Source of the DNA: an uncultured Marvinbryantia sp.
GTDB lineage: Bacteria > Bacillota > Clostridia > Lachnospirales > Lachnospiraceae
DNA length: 33,742 nt
Direction: 5' to 3'
Assembly (NCBI RefSeq): GCF_905201705.1
Contig: NZ_CAJKOX010000044.1
Span: forward strand, 1 to 33,742
The notes under the pieces were generated by a model. The model worked only from the letters and a program-made list of their open reading frames with translations, did not search any database and was not told the origin of the DNA. A program made the position numbers and the translations under genes. Shown here in pieces: positions 8,242-16,214 of the stretch; within the stretch, counting starts at the first letter, position 1, and every line of letters starts with the position of its first letter.

Positions 8242-8273
8242 GTTCCTTTGCGAACAGACTGTGCAAAAGGAAC
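8242..8273 (+). repeat. Inverted repeat between malQ and the regulator gene
   Basis: GTTCCTTTGC and GCAAAAGGAAC are inverted copies with one bulged base and an 11-base loop. There is no T tract, so this is not a classic terminator. It could be an mRNA-processing hairpin or a binding site. Confidence 0.4.
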
Positions 8274-8323
8274 AGCGGATACACGAAAGATACACTGCGA
8301 CAGAGGAAATGAGGGAAAGATAG

Positions 8324-9352
8324 ATGGAAAGCGTTACGATTAAAGATATTGCGCGGATGTGCGGAGTGGGCGTGAGTACAGTCTCGCGTGCGATCAACAA
8401 TCATCCGGATATTAATCAGGAGACAAAGGAAATGATCATGCGAACGATTGCGGAGCATAATTACGTTCCGAACAACAGCGCAAGGAATTTAAAACGGACC
8501 GACGCAAGAACCATCGCCGTGCTGGTAAAGGGTATCAGCAATCCTCTGTTTAACCGTATGATTAAGATTTTTGAGGCCGAGACACAGAAAGAGAAATATT
8601 CTCTGGTGCTCCAGCATGTCGACGACTGGCAGGATGAGGTGGATGTGGCGATCCAGCTTGAAAAAGAAAAGCGCCTGCGGGGTATTGTGTTCCTGGGCGG
8701 CTATTTCTCCCACTCGGAGGATAAGCTCAGGCAGATCTCTGTACCGTTTGTTTTAAGTACGATCGGTCTGCTGGAGGATGAAAACAAGAAGAAGTACGCG
8801 TCCGTTTCCGTGGATGATGTGAAGGAGAGCGGTAAGATCGTGGACTACCTGATCTCAAAGGGACACGAAAAGATCGCGATCCTCGCCTCCACGGAGGACG
8901 ACGAAAGTATTGGGCGCCTCCGCCTGGAGGGCTATTATCAGGCGCTTAAAAAGCACGGCATTGCAGCCAATCCGTCGCTCGTGAAATACATGAACCAGGA
9001 AATCGGCTCTTACACGATGGAGAATGGCTATGAGATGGCAAAAGAGCTGCTGGAGTCCGGCGAGGAATTCACGGCGATCTATGCGATCTCGGATCAGATG
9101 GCAGTCGGCGCATGCAAGGCCATATTTGAGAGCGGCAAGTCTGTGCCGGAGGATTATTCGGTGACTGGCTTTGACGGTCTGGATATTGCCCAGTTTTATA
9201 ACCCGTCGATCACGACACTGCGCCAGCCGATGGAAGAGATGGCGGAAGCCACGATCCGGACGCTGCTGGAGCTGATCCGCAAGAAGAGTAAGAACCGGCA
9301 CATCGTATTTGACGGGGAGCTTGTGGAAGCGCAGTCGGTGCGGGAAATCTGA
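8324..9352 (+). CDS. malR: LacI-family transcriptional regulator of the maltodextrin operon
   Basis: A 342-residue DNA-binding repressor. Residues 4-30 are the LacI helix-turn-helix (TIKDIARMCGVGVSTVSRA) followed by the hinge helix region (YVPNNSARNLK). From about residue 62 a periplasmic-binding-protein-like effector domain follows (TIAVLVKGISNPLF, GHEKIAIL, VTGFDGLDIA). The gene sits directly after malQ and reads in the same direction. The CG-centred dyads upstream of malE fit this class of protein. The natural inference is repression of the operon relieved by maltose or maltodextrin. The malR symbol rests on this context, not on a sequence match I could verify. Confidence 0.85.
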   Translation: MESVTIKDIARMCGVGVSTVSRAINNHPDINQETKEMIMRTIAEHNYVPNNSARNLKRTDARTIAVLVKGISNPLFNRMIKIFEAETQKEKYSLVLQHVDDWQDEVDVAIQLEKEKRLRGIVFLGGYFSHSEDKLRQISVPFVLSTIGLLEDENKKKYASVSVDDVKESGKIVDYLISKGHEKIAILASTEDDESIGRLRLEGYYQALKKHGIAANPSLVKYMNQEIGSYTMENGYEMAKELLESGEEFTAIYAISDQMAVGACKAIFESGKSVPEDYSVTGFDGLDIAQFYNPSITTLRQPMEEMAEATIRTLLELIRKKSKNRHIVFDGELVEAQSVREI

Positions 9353-9373
9353 ATAATTACCTGGAAATGATAC

Positions 9374-9404
9374 TTGACTCTACAACTATTATAAAGTTTA
9401 TAAT
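9374..9404 (+). promoter_or_regulatory. MerR-type promoter with 19-bp spacer before the MATE gene
   Basis: TTGACT (9374-9379) and TATAAT (9399-9404) are 19 bp apart, too long for normal sigma-A recognition. An imperfect dyad fills the spacer: ACTCTACAAC (9377-9386) against ATTATAAAGT (9388-9397), with 7 of 10 positions symmetric. This is the layout of promoters untwisted by MerR/BmrR-family activators, which often control drug exporters. No merR gene is in the window. Confidence 0.5.
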
Positions 9405-9489
9405 AAGCTCCGAAGTATTTTCATCCTTGTGATGGAAAAAGGAAGGAGCGGTGTGTCTGCACGGCAAAGGCCGGCGGCAGACAAAAAAT

Positions 9490-10833
9490 ATGGAAAAAAA
9501 TCTAACGACGGGCAGTGTGTTTAAAAACATTGCCTTCTTTTCATTACCCTATCTGTTATCTTATTTTTTACAGACTCTATACGGGATGGCGGATCTGTTT
9601 ATCATCGGGCAGTTTAACGGTGTGGACAGCATTACGTCCGTTTCAGTGGGAAGCCAGGTCATGCACATGCTGACGGTGATGATCGTTGGGCTGGCGATGG
9701 GCGCTACCGTGACGATCGGGAAGGCGGTCGGCGCCAAGCAGTCTAAGCAGGCGGCGCTCACGGTCGGAAATACTGTCACTCTGTTCATGGGTGTGTCCAT
9801 CGCTCTGACGGTGCTGCTGCTCATTCTGGTAAAGCCGATCGTGGCGGTGATGTCTACACCGGCGGAGGCTGTTTCCGGGACGAGCCTTTATCTGACGATC
9901 TGCTTTATCGGGATTCCGTTTATTACCGCATATAATATCATCAGCTCGATTTTCCGGGGACTGGGGGATTCCAAAAGCCCTATGTATTTTATTGCTGTTG
10001 CGTGTGCGGCGAATATTGCGCTCGATTATCTCTTTATCGGGGTGTTTCATCTGGGACCGGCAGGGGCAGCGCTCGGCACAACTCTGGCGCAGACGATCAG
10101 CGTGATCGTGGCGCTGATGGTCATTCTGAAGAAAAAGACCGGCATCGCGCTGCGAAAAGAGGATTTTAAGCCTCAGGCAGCGACCATGGGACAGATATTG
10201 AAAATAGGTATCCCCGTTGCGCTGCAGGACGGCTTTATCCAGATCTCGTTTATCATTATCACCGTTATCGCCAACCGCAGAGGCTTAAATGACGCTGCAG
10301 CAGTCGGCATCGTAGAGAAATTTATCGGCGTGGTGTTCCTGGTTCCGTCTACCATGCTGTCGACGGTATCCGCGCTCTCCGCACAGAATATCGGGGCGGG
10401 CAGGCATGACCGGGCGGCGGCGACGCTGCGTTATGCCATTCTGATGGCGGCAGGCTTTGGTCTGGTGGTATCGGTTATCGTGCAGTTTACCGGCAGCGGC
10501 ATTGTGGGGCTGTTTACGGAGGACGCAGAGGTGATCCGGCTGGGTGACCAGTATTTGCGGTCGTACATCTGGGACAGCATGTTCGCAGGCGTGCACTTCA
10601 GCTTCAGCGGCTATTTCTGTGCTTACGGGCTGTCGGGAATTTCGTTTTTACATAACGTGCTGTCCATTCTGCTGGTGCGCGTTCCGGGTGCGTTCCTGGC
10701 GTCAAAATATTTTGCCGACACACTTTATCCGATGGGAATGGCGGCGCCCGGCGGCTCGCTGCTGTCGGTGGTTGTCTGCGTGATCGCCTTTGCGGTGCTG
10801 CGCAGGAGGTCTGTTATTCCATCGGATAAGTAA
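9490..10833 (+). CDS. MATE-family multidrug/cation exporter
   Basis: A 447-residue polytopic membrane protein with about twelve helices in two homologous halves. MEKNLTTGSVFKNIAFFSLP, YGMADLFIIGQF and IFRGLGDSKSP are diagnostic of the MATE family (NorM/MepA-like), which exports cationic drugs or metabolites in exchange for Na+ or H+. The ATG at 9490 aligns with the usual family N-terminus but has no clear ribosome binding site. A GTG at 9451 sits two bases after GGAAGGAG and would add 13 polar residues, so the start is uncertain. The substrate cannot be predicted. The MerR-type promoter upstream suggests induction by a compound. Confidence 0.88.
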   Translation: MEKNLTTGSVFKNIAFFSLPYLLSYFLQTLYGMADLFIIGQFNGVDSITSVSVGSQVMHMLTVMIVGLAMGATVTIGKAVGAKQSKQAALTVGNTVTLFMGVSIALTVLLLILVKPIVAVMSTPAEAVSGTSLYLTICFIGIPFITAYNIISSIFRGLGDSKSPMYFIAVACAANIALDYLFIGVFHLGPAGAALGTTLAQTISVIVALMVILKKKTGIALRKEDFKPQAATMGQILKIGIPVALQDGFIQISFIIITVIANRRGLNDAAAVGIVEKFIGVVFLVPSTMLSTVSALSAQNIGAGRHDRAAATLRYAILMAAGFGLVVSVIVQFTGSGIVGLFTEDAEVIRLGDQYLRSYIWDSMFAGVHFSFSGYFCAYGLSGISFLHNVLSILLVRVPGAFLASKYFADTLYPMGMAAPGGSLLSVVVCVIAFAVLRRRSVIPSDK

Positions 10834-10846
10834 AAGCTATCCATTC

Positions 10847-10876
10847 TTTACATATCTGTTTGGTGTGTGATATGAT
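10847..10876 (+). promoter_or_regulatory. Promoter of the exonuclease-helicase gene
   Basis: TTTACA (10847-10852), an 18-bp spacer and TATGAT (10871-10876), with a TGA just before the -10 box as in extended -10 promoters. It lies about 40 bases before the GTG start. Confidence 0.55.
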
Positions 10877-10914
10877 ATCGTTAAAACAGCCTGCCAGACA
10901 GAGGAGATAACGCC

Positions 10915-13845
10915 GTGTTAGGAAGCAAAAGAGGAAAGCTGATAAATCAATATGTTTCGGATTATGTAGTGTTCGATCTGGAAACCACCGGAATCTCATC
11001 GAAATATGATGAGGTAATTGAGATTTCTGCGGTAAAAGTGAACAATGGTAAAGTAACGGGAGAGTTCAGCACGCTGGTAAACCCGGGACGCAGGATTCCG
11101 CCCGGAGCCAGCCGGGTGAACGGGATCACAGATGAAATGGTCGCCGGAGCGCCAGGGTTTCCTGACGTTCTTGGAGACTTTTTTCAATTTGCCGGAGATA
11201 TGGTCCTGGTGGGACACAACATCAGCAGCTTTGATATGAAGTTTCTGTATCGGGATGCGCAGAAATATTTTCAAAAGGTGCCGGATAATGATTATGCAGA
11301 CACCTTAATTCTGGCGAGAAAAGCGCTGCCGCAGCTTTCGCATCACAGGCTGGTCGACCTGGCAGAGCATTATGGGTTCTCCGCGGAGGGCGCGCATCGC
11401 GCGCTGAACGACTGCCGCATGAACCAGAAAGTGTATGAACGGCTGGCGGAGGAAGCGAGAAGAGTCTCAGAGGTGCGAAAGCAGCGAGCAGGACAGGAAA
11501 ATGGTCTGCAGACGGATGACCGTCAGCGTAAAGCCGGAGCGCAGGCGGGACAGGCTGGCGGCACGCATCACACGGTAAAGCTTCGCTGCGTGGTGGAACG
11601 CATTACTTATCAGAACACGGAAAACGGCTACACGGTTTTGAAGTGTGCTGTCAAAAACAACAGCGACCTGGTGACGGTGGTTGGAAGTCTTCTGGATGTG
11701 AATGTCGGCTCGGTACTGCTGATCGACGGCAACTGGAAGGTGGACAGCCGCTACGGGCGCCAGTTTGCGGCGGAGACGTGGGAGGAGACGCCGCCCGCGA
11801 CCGTCTATGGGATTGAAAAATATTTAGGCTCCGGTCTGATCAAGGGCGTCGGTCCCCGGTTCGCGCAGCGGATTGTCCGGAAATTCGGGACAGATACCAT
11901 TGAGGTGATTGAAAACGAAATCGGGCGTCTGCGAGAGGTGGAGGGAATCGGGGAAAAACGCATCCTTCAGATCAAGGAGAGCTGGGAGCGGCAGAAAGAG
12001 ATTAAAAATGTCATGCTGTTTTTGCAGGATCACGGCGTGAACACCTCATTTGCTGCCAAAATCTACCGGCAGTACGGGAATGAGAGCATCGGGAAGGTAA
12101 AGGAAAATCCGTTTCGTCTGGCGGATGATATCTGGGGGATCGGCTTCAAGACGGCGGACAGCATTGCCGAAAAGCTGGGCTTTTCAAAGGAATCCTTTGT
12201 GCGCCTGCGCAGCGGGATTCTGTACACATTGAGCAATCTGGCGGATGAGGGGCATGTGTATGCCCGGAAGAACCAGTTGATACAGAAAGCCGTGCAGCTT
12301 CTGGAAGCAGAGGAGAGCAGTATTGTCATGACGCTGGATCAGATGATCGCGGATAAGGACGTCATCCGGGAGAAGATTATACAGACAGAACCGGGAGCAT
12401 CTGTGCAGATGTGTCCGGAGGGGATGGAATGGCGGAGAGCTGACTGTGAAGAAAACAGCACATTCGAAGCAATCTATCTGCCGCCGTTTTACTATGCGGA
12501 GGTTGGCACGGTGGCAAAATTGAAGAGGCTGCGCGAGACTCCGGCGCAGGATCGGTTATGGACGCAGCTTATGCAGGCGCGGGAGCAGAGCGGCAACCCC
12601 GATCTCTCCATCGACGTGTCACATATTGAGAAAAAGGTACATATGCAGTATGATGAAATCCAGGCGGACGCAATACGGCAGGCGGCGGTGTCGAAGGTGA
12701 TGATTCTGACCGGCGGCCCCGGAACCGGAAAGACAACCACCGTGCAGGGCATTCTGGCGACATACCGCGCGTTCGGGCTGAAAATTCTTCTGGCGGCGCC
12801 CACCGGAAGAGCGGCGAAACGGCTGGAAGAGACGACCGGCATGGAAGCGAAAACGATTCACCGGCTTCTGGAGTACAAGCCGCCGGAGGGCTACCAGAAA
12901 AATGAGGAGCATCCGCTGGAAGGCGACGTATTGATCGTGGATGAGTGCTCCATGATTGACATTATCCTGATGAATGCGCTTTTAAAGGCGGTTCCCGCCG
13001 GGATGCGTGTGATTTTGGTGGGCGATATCGACCAGCTCCCGTCGGTCGGAGCGGGCAATGTGCTGCGCGACATCATGGATTCCGGCTGCTTTCCGGTCAT
13101 CCGTCTGACGCGGATATTCCGGCAGGCGCAGACCAGCCGCATTGTCATGAACGCGCATAAAATCAACGAGGGAAAGCTGCCGGATCTCTCAAATGGGCGC
13201 GACACAGATTTCTTCTTTATTGCTAGGGAAGAACCGGAGGATGCTGTGCTTGAAATTGTAAATCTCGTGCAGCACAAATTATCGCGCTTTTATCACACGC
13301 CGGTTAATCAAATCCAGGTGCTTACGCCCATGCAGAAGGGCGTTGTGGGTGCGACGAACCTTAACCTGGCGCTGCAGGAGGCTTTAAACCCGCAGGGGGA
13401 CGGGCTGCGCAGGAGCGGTTTTATCTTTCGCCCGAATGATAAGGTCATGCAGATAAGAAATAATTACGACAAGGAAGTATTTAACGGGGACATCGGCATC
13501 ATTGAATCGGTGGATATCGGAGGCCGTACATTGAAAGTAAGCTTTGACGGGCGCGCTGTGGAATATGACGCGGCGGAACTGGATGAGCTGGTTCATGCCT
13601 ACGCCACGACGATTCATAAGGCGCAGGGCTCGGAGTATCCGATCGTCGTGATGCCGGTTCTCATGAATCATTTTGTGATGCTGCAGCGGAATCTGATTTA
13701 TACGGGTATCACGCGGGCAAAGAAAATCCTTGTGCTCGTCGGGACGAAAAAGGCGCTGGCGTATGCGGTGCGCAATGTTACGGTGACAAAACGCAACACC
13801 CTGCTGAAAGAGCGGCTCTGTTGCTGCGAACAGAGTGAACAGTGA
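10915..13845 (+). CDS. recD2: DnaQ-like 3'-5' exonuclease fused to RecD2-type helicase
   Basis: 976 residues from a GTG start placed 8 bases after GAGGAG. Residues 15-185 are a DEDDh exonuclease: VFDLETTG (Asp21, Glu23), GHNISSFDMKFL (Asp107) and HRALNDC (His161, Asp166), all five catalytic residues present. A variable linker rich in Gln, Arg and Gly (about 185-218) leads to a full-length RecD2: an OB-like region (CVVERITYQNTENGYTVLK), helix-hairpin-helix region (GSGLIKGVGPRFAQ), Walker A GGPGTGKTT near 600, Walker B VDECSMID near 675, GDIDQLPSVGAGN, TRIFRQAQTS, TTIHKAQGSEYP and YTGITRAKK. RecD2 alone is roughly 740 residues and unwinds DNA 5' to 3' without RecBC. The fusion should couple unwinding with degradation, perhaps in repair of DNA ends or stalled forks. 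Confidence 0.92.
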   Translation: MLGSKRGKLINQYVSDYVVFDLETTGISSKYDEVIEISAVKVNNGKVTGEFSTLVNPGRRIPPGASRVNGITDEMVAGAPGFPDVLGDFFQFAGDMVLVGHNISSFDMKFLYRDAQKYFQKVPDNDYADTLILARKALPQLSHHRLVDLAEHYGFSAEGAHRALNDCRMNQKVYERLAEEARRVSEVRKQRAGQENGLQTDDRQRKAGAQAGQAGGTHHTVKLRCVVERITYQNTENGYTVLKCAVKNNSDLVTVVGSLLDVNVGSVLLIDGNWKVDSRYGRQFAAETWEETPPATVYGIEKYLGSGLIKGVGPRFAQRIVRKFGTDTIEVIENEIGRLREVEGIGEKRILQIKESWERQKEIKNVMLFLQDHGVNTSFAAKIYRQYGNESIGKVKENPFRLADDIWGIGFKTADSIAEKLGFSKESFVRLRSGILYTLSNLADEGHVYARKNQLIQKAVQLLEAEESSIVMTLDQMIADKDVIREKIIQTEPGASVQMCPEGMEWRRADCEENSTFEAIYLPPFYYAEVGTVAKLKRLRETPAQDRLWTQLMQAREQSGNPDLSIDVSHIEKKVHMQYDEIQADAIRQAAVSKVMILTGGPGTGKTTTVQGILATYRAFGLKILLAAPTGRAAKRLEETTGMEAKTIHRLLEYKPPEGYQKNEEHPLEGDVLIVDECSMIDIILMNALLKAVPAGMRVILVGDIDQLPSVGAGNVLRDIMDSGCFPVIRLTRIFRQAQTSRIVMNAHKINEGKLPDLSNGRDTDFFFIAREEPEDAVLEIVNLVQHKLSRFYHTPVNQIQVLTPMQKGVVGATNLNLALQEALNPQGDGLRRSGFIFRPNDKVMQIRNNYDKEVFNGDIGIIESVDIGGRTLKVSFDGRAVEYDAAELDELVHAYATTIHKAQGSEYPIVVMPVLMNHFVMLQRNLIYTGITRAKKILVLVGTKKALAYAVRNVTVTKRNTLLKERLCCCEQSEQ

Positions 13846-13890
13846 CGCGGCTCTGCGGTACGGCGGATACGGGAAGGGATGAATGACCGG

Positions 13891-13904
13891 TTCCGGTACC
13901 GGAA
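13891..13904. repeat. Perfect 14-bp palindrome
   Basis: TTCCGGTACCGGAA is fully self-complementary and lies 68 bases before the GH31 remnant. It may be an old operator for that gene. It shares the alternating CCGG character of the malE palindrome but not its sequence. Confidence 0.4.
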
Positions 13905-13971
13905 ATTCCCGGCTGAAGCCCATATTGCCTGGCTTTTGGAGCTGTAAAAGGATAACGAGGGGGAACAACAT

Positions 13972-14258
13972 ATGCTAAAAATCGAAGATGGAAAACTGAA
14001 ATTTCACTACGACGCGGAGGAGCTCTGGATAGAGCCGTGGGGACAGAATTCTCTGCGCATCCGTGCGAACTGATGAAAGAGGCGCATGAAAAGGGCACGC
14101 CGGTTCTGGAGGCGGGCGCAAAAACGCGCAGGGTCTACTTACCCGGCAGCGGCGTTATCTGGAAGGACGCCTGGAACGGACAGGAATATCCGGGCGGAAG
14201 CTGGATTACCGTGCAGGTAACGCTGGAGGACATGCCGGTATTCGTAAAGAAGGATTAA
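13972..14258 (+). pseudogene. Remnant of a GH31 alpha-glucosidase/alpha-xylosidase gene
   Basis: Three pieces of one family lie in the correct order but are not contiguous. Piece 1 starts at ATG 13972 after GAGGGGG and encodes 33 residues including LWIEPWGQNSLRIRA, the N-terminus of GH31 enzymes; it stops at 14071-14073. Piece 2, in another frame from about 14058, encodes HPCELMKEAHEKGTPV, which lies late in the GH31 catalytic domain. Piece 3 follows in frame at about 14106 (LEAGAKTRRVYLPGSG, WKDAWNGQEYPGGSW, MPVFVKK), the C-terminal beta-domain. The whole catalytic core with its Asp residues is gone. It once probably hydrolysed alpha-glucosides or alpha-xylosides, matching the nearby maltodextrin genes. 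A terminator still follows. Confidence 0.8.
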
Positions 14259-14273
14259 AAGGCGGAAAGTGAG

Positions 14274-14319
14274 CAGCCGTATTCCCGATACAAAAGCAGG
14301 GGATGCGGCTGTATTTTTT
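14274..14319 (+). terminator. Rho-independent terminator after the GH31 remnant
   Basis: CAGCCGTATTCCC pairs with GGGGATGCGGCTG (with G-U pairs) around a 12-14-base loop, then TATTTTTTG. It insulates the ATPase/nuclease unit from upstream transcription. Confidence 0.85.
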
Positions 14320-14321
14320 GA

Positions 14322-14350
14322 TTGTGAAACAGGAAACATCATGATAGAAT
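14322..14350 (+). promoter_or_regulatory. Promoter of the ATPase/nuclease unit
   Basis: TTGTGA (14322-14327), a 17-bp spacer and TAGAAT (14345-14350), with TGA before the -10 box. It lies immediately after the terminator, so the two-gene unit is its own transcription unit. Confidence 0.6.
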
Positions 14351-14392
14351 AGAACAAAGCAATCAGATAGTACCAAAAAGGAGGGAATGACA

Positions 14393-15739
14393 GTGCATAA
14401 GCTGATTATAAATAAACTTGGACCGATAGGGCATTGTGAACTGGAATGTTCCCGGTTTATGACCTTAACAGGGTTCCAGGCTTCTGGAAAGAGTACTATA
14501 GCAAAGGTGATTTACTATTTCAGGACAATAAAAGAGGATATCGCAGAACTTGCGAAGACGCAGGCTTTAAAAAATGTTCCGGTGAACGGTCTGAAGAATG
14601 AATTTCAGCAGAAGTATGGGAATGAATTAAAGAAGGATCTGGAAAATTATCTGCGTGAAAAGTTTATGAGAACATTTGGTTCCTCCTGGGGAATGGCAGG
14701 TGAAATGTATATTGAGTATCATTTTACCCAAACCTGCATTATCAGGGTTTCACTCAAAAATGATGAAAAGTATGGGGCACCCAATTATATATGGATTACA
14801 TTCAGCAAAGAGCTGATAAATTTTCTGGAAGAAAAAAATCATTGTTTATCTACCACGTTGTTGGGGATACCGGATGAAGAGCTTAAGCAGTTTAGAGCTG
14901 ATTTGTATAATATTTTTGACGATAACTGTCCGGTGGTATATATTCCGGCCGGGCGCAGCATGATTACTTTGCTGTCCCAGCAGCTTAGTTATATTTATGC
15001 CACTATGGACGATATGCAGAAACGTTCTCTGGATATTTGTACCAAAGATTATCTGGAACGGATTCTGCGTATAAAGCCAGAGTTTTCGGAAGGGCTGCAG
15101 GGACTGGCGATTTATCGGATGGGAAAAACTTCTGTTTCAAAGAAAAAAACAGAGCAGGCATTAAATCTAATAAAAAAAGTGTTAAGGGGTACGTATCGTT
15201 ACAGCGATGGAGAAGAGCAGATTGTTTTGGACAACGGGAAATATGTGAAAATAAATTTCTCTTCTTCTGGTCAGCAGGAGTGTGTGTGGATTCTTAATTT
15301 GCTGTTTTATTATTTGGTCAGACAGGATCATATGCTGTTTATTATAGAGGAGCCGGAATCGCATCTGTTTCCGGAATCGCAGAAATACATTACAGAGTTA
15401 ATTGCTCTGATGAGTAACCTCGGTCATTCTGTTTTGCTGACAACGCACAGTCCGTATGTACTTGGAGCACTGAATAATCTGTTGTATGCATACACGATAC
15501 CGAAAAAATATTCAAAAGAGGCAAATAAAGTGATTCCGGAGACGTTGTGGATTGATTATGGTCACTTTAATTCCTGGTTCGTAAAAGATGGAACGGTCGA
15601 GAATTGTATGGATGAGGAAATTCATATGATTCAGAACGAAAGAATTGATGAAATTTCAAAAGTAATTAATGAAGAATTTGAAAAGCTTTTGAATTTGCAG
15701 GATAAAGATGAGGAAGATGTGGTGAAGTCATGCCTTTAA
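14393..15739 (+). CDS. OLD/AAA-type ATPase of a putative defence module
   Basis: 448 residues from GTG 14393, which lies seven bases after AGGAGGG; the in-frame ATG at 14387 is only one base after it. Domains: Walker A near residues 27-35 (GFQASGKST), a helical middle region of about 200 residues with PVVYIPAGRSMI, an ABC-like signature near 290-296 (SSSGQQE), Walker B near 313-320 (MLFIIEEPESHLFPES, Glu319/Glu320) and a switch histidine near 352 (LTTHSPYVLGAL). This is the ATPase head of OLD, GajA and PtuA-like proteins, but the C-terminal TOPRIM nuclease of OLD is absent. Instead a separate nuclease-like protein is encoded by the overlapping next gene. Base composition is visibly more AT-rich than in the flanking genes, suggesting horizontal transfer. 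Role in phage or plasmid restriction is inferred. Confidence 0.8.
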   Translation: MHKLIINKLGPIGHCELECSRFMTLTGFQASGKSTIAKVIYYFRTIKEDIAELAKTQALKNVPVNGLKNEFQQKYGNELKKDLENYLREKFMRTFGSSWGMAGEMYIEYHFTQTCIIRVSLKNDEKYGAPNYIWITFSKELINFLEEKNHCLSTTLLGIPDEELKQFRADLYNIFDDNCPVVYIPAGRSMITLLSQQLSYIYATMDDMQKRSLDICTKDYLERILRIKPEFSEGLQGLAIYRMGKTSVSKKKTEQALNLIKKVLRGTYRYSDGEEQIVLDNGKYVKINFSSSGQQECVWILNLLFYYLVRQDHMLFIIEEPESHLFPESQKYITELIALMSNLGHSVLLTTHSPYVLGALNNLLYAYTIPKKYSKEANKVIPETLWIDYGHFNSWFVKDGTVENCMDEEIHMIQNERIDEISKVINEEFEKLLNLQDKDEEDVVKSCL

Positions 15740-16152
15740 AGGGATTTGGGTCATTATGTAGCAGGAATGCCGCTCAGATTGTGTCAAGAGACCAGGGAAA
15801 TCCGCAATATCATCGGGGAATAAATAAGAACAGGTGTAATGTGACGCATTATAAAATAGATGGAGTGGTAATCAAAGGAGAAAGTGCCTGTGATTTTTTG
15901 CTGATAAATGAAGAAAGCAGGGTAGCGTATTTAATTGAGCTGAAGGGCTCTGATTTAGTAAAAGCGGTCCGGCAGTTAGAAGTAACGGAAGATATGCTGC
16001 GGCGAGAGCTTTCACCTTATACAGTGCAGTACCGGATTGTGGCAAACAAGTGTAAAACGCAGGAAATTCGATCCTCAGAGTACAGAAAATATCAAATACG
16101 ATGGAAAGGGCGATTGCTGCAAAAAACGGGATTTATTGAAGAGAATATCTGA
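15730..16152 (+). CDS. Small PD-(D/E)xK nuclease-like partner of the ATPase
   Basis: 140 residues, start codon overlapping the ATPase gene by 10 bases, so the two are translationally coupled. The core reads ACDFLLINEESRVAYLIELKGSD: Asp55 at the end of one strand, then Glu70-x-Lys72 on the next, followed by Gln82 on a helix (VRQLEVTEDML). This is the arrangement of PD-(D/E)xK endonuclease active sites. The N-terminus is basic with two cysteines and several His/Arg, possibly nucleic-acid binding; the C-terminus is a short basic tail (RWKGRLL). There is no recognition or helicase domain. I do not recognise a named family. A nuclease activated by the ATPase is the simplest model; an inactive regulatory fold is the alternative. 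Confidence 0.7.
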   Translation: MPLKGFGSLCSRNAAQIVSRDQGNPQYHRGINKNRCNVTHYKIDGVVIKGESACDFLLINEESRVAYLIELKGSDLVKAVRQLEVTEDMLRRELSPYTVQYRIVANKCKTQEIRSSEYRKYQIRWKGRLLQKTGFIEENI

Positions 16153-16166
16153 GACAGGTGACAGGG

Positions 16167-16182
16167 CAGTTTAGCTGAACTG
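16167..16182. repeat. Near-perfect 16-bp palindrome after the nuclease-like gene
   Basis: CAGTTTAGCTGAACTG is self-complementary apart from one mismatched pair. It lies between the nuclease-like gene and the HAD phosphatase and marks the downstream edge of the AT-richer segment. No T tract follows. Its function is unknown. Confidence 0.35.
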
Positions 16183-16214
16183 TTACCATCATTGAGAAAA
16201 GGAAGTATGGCATC

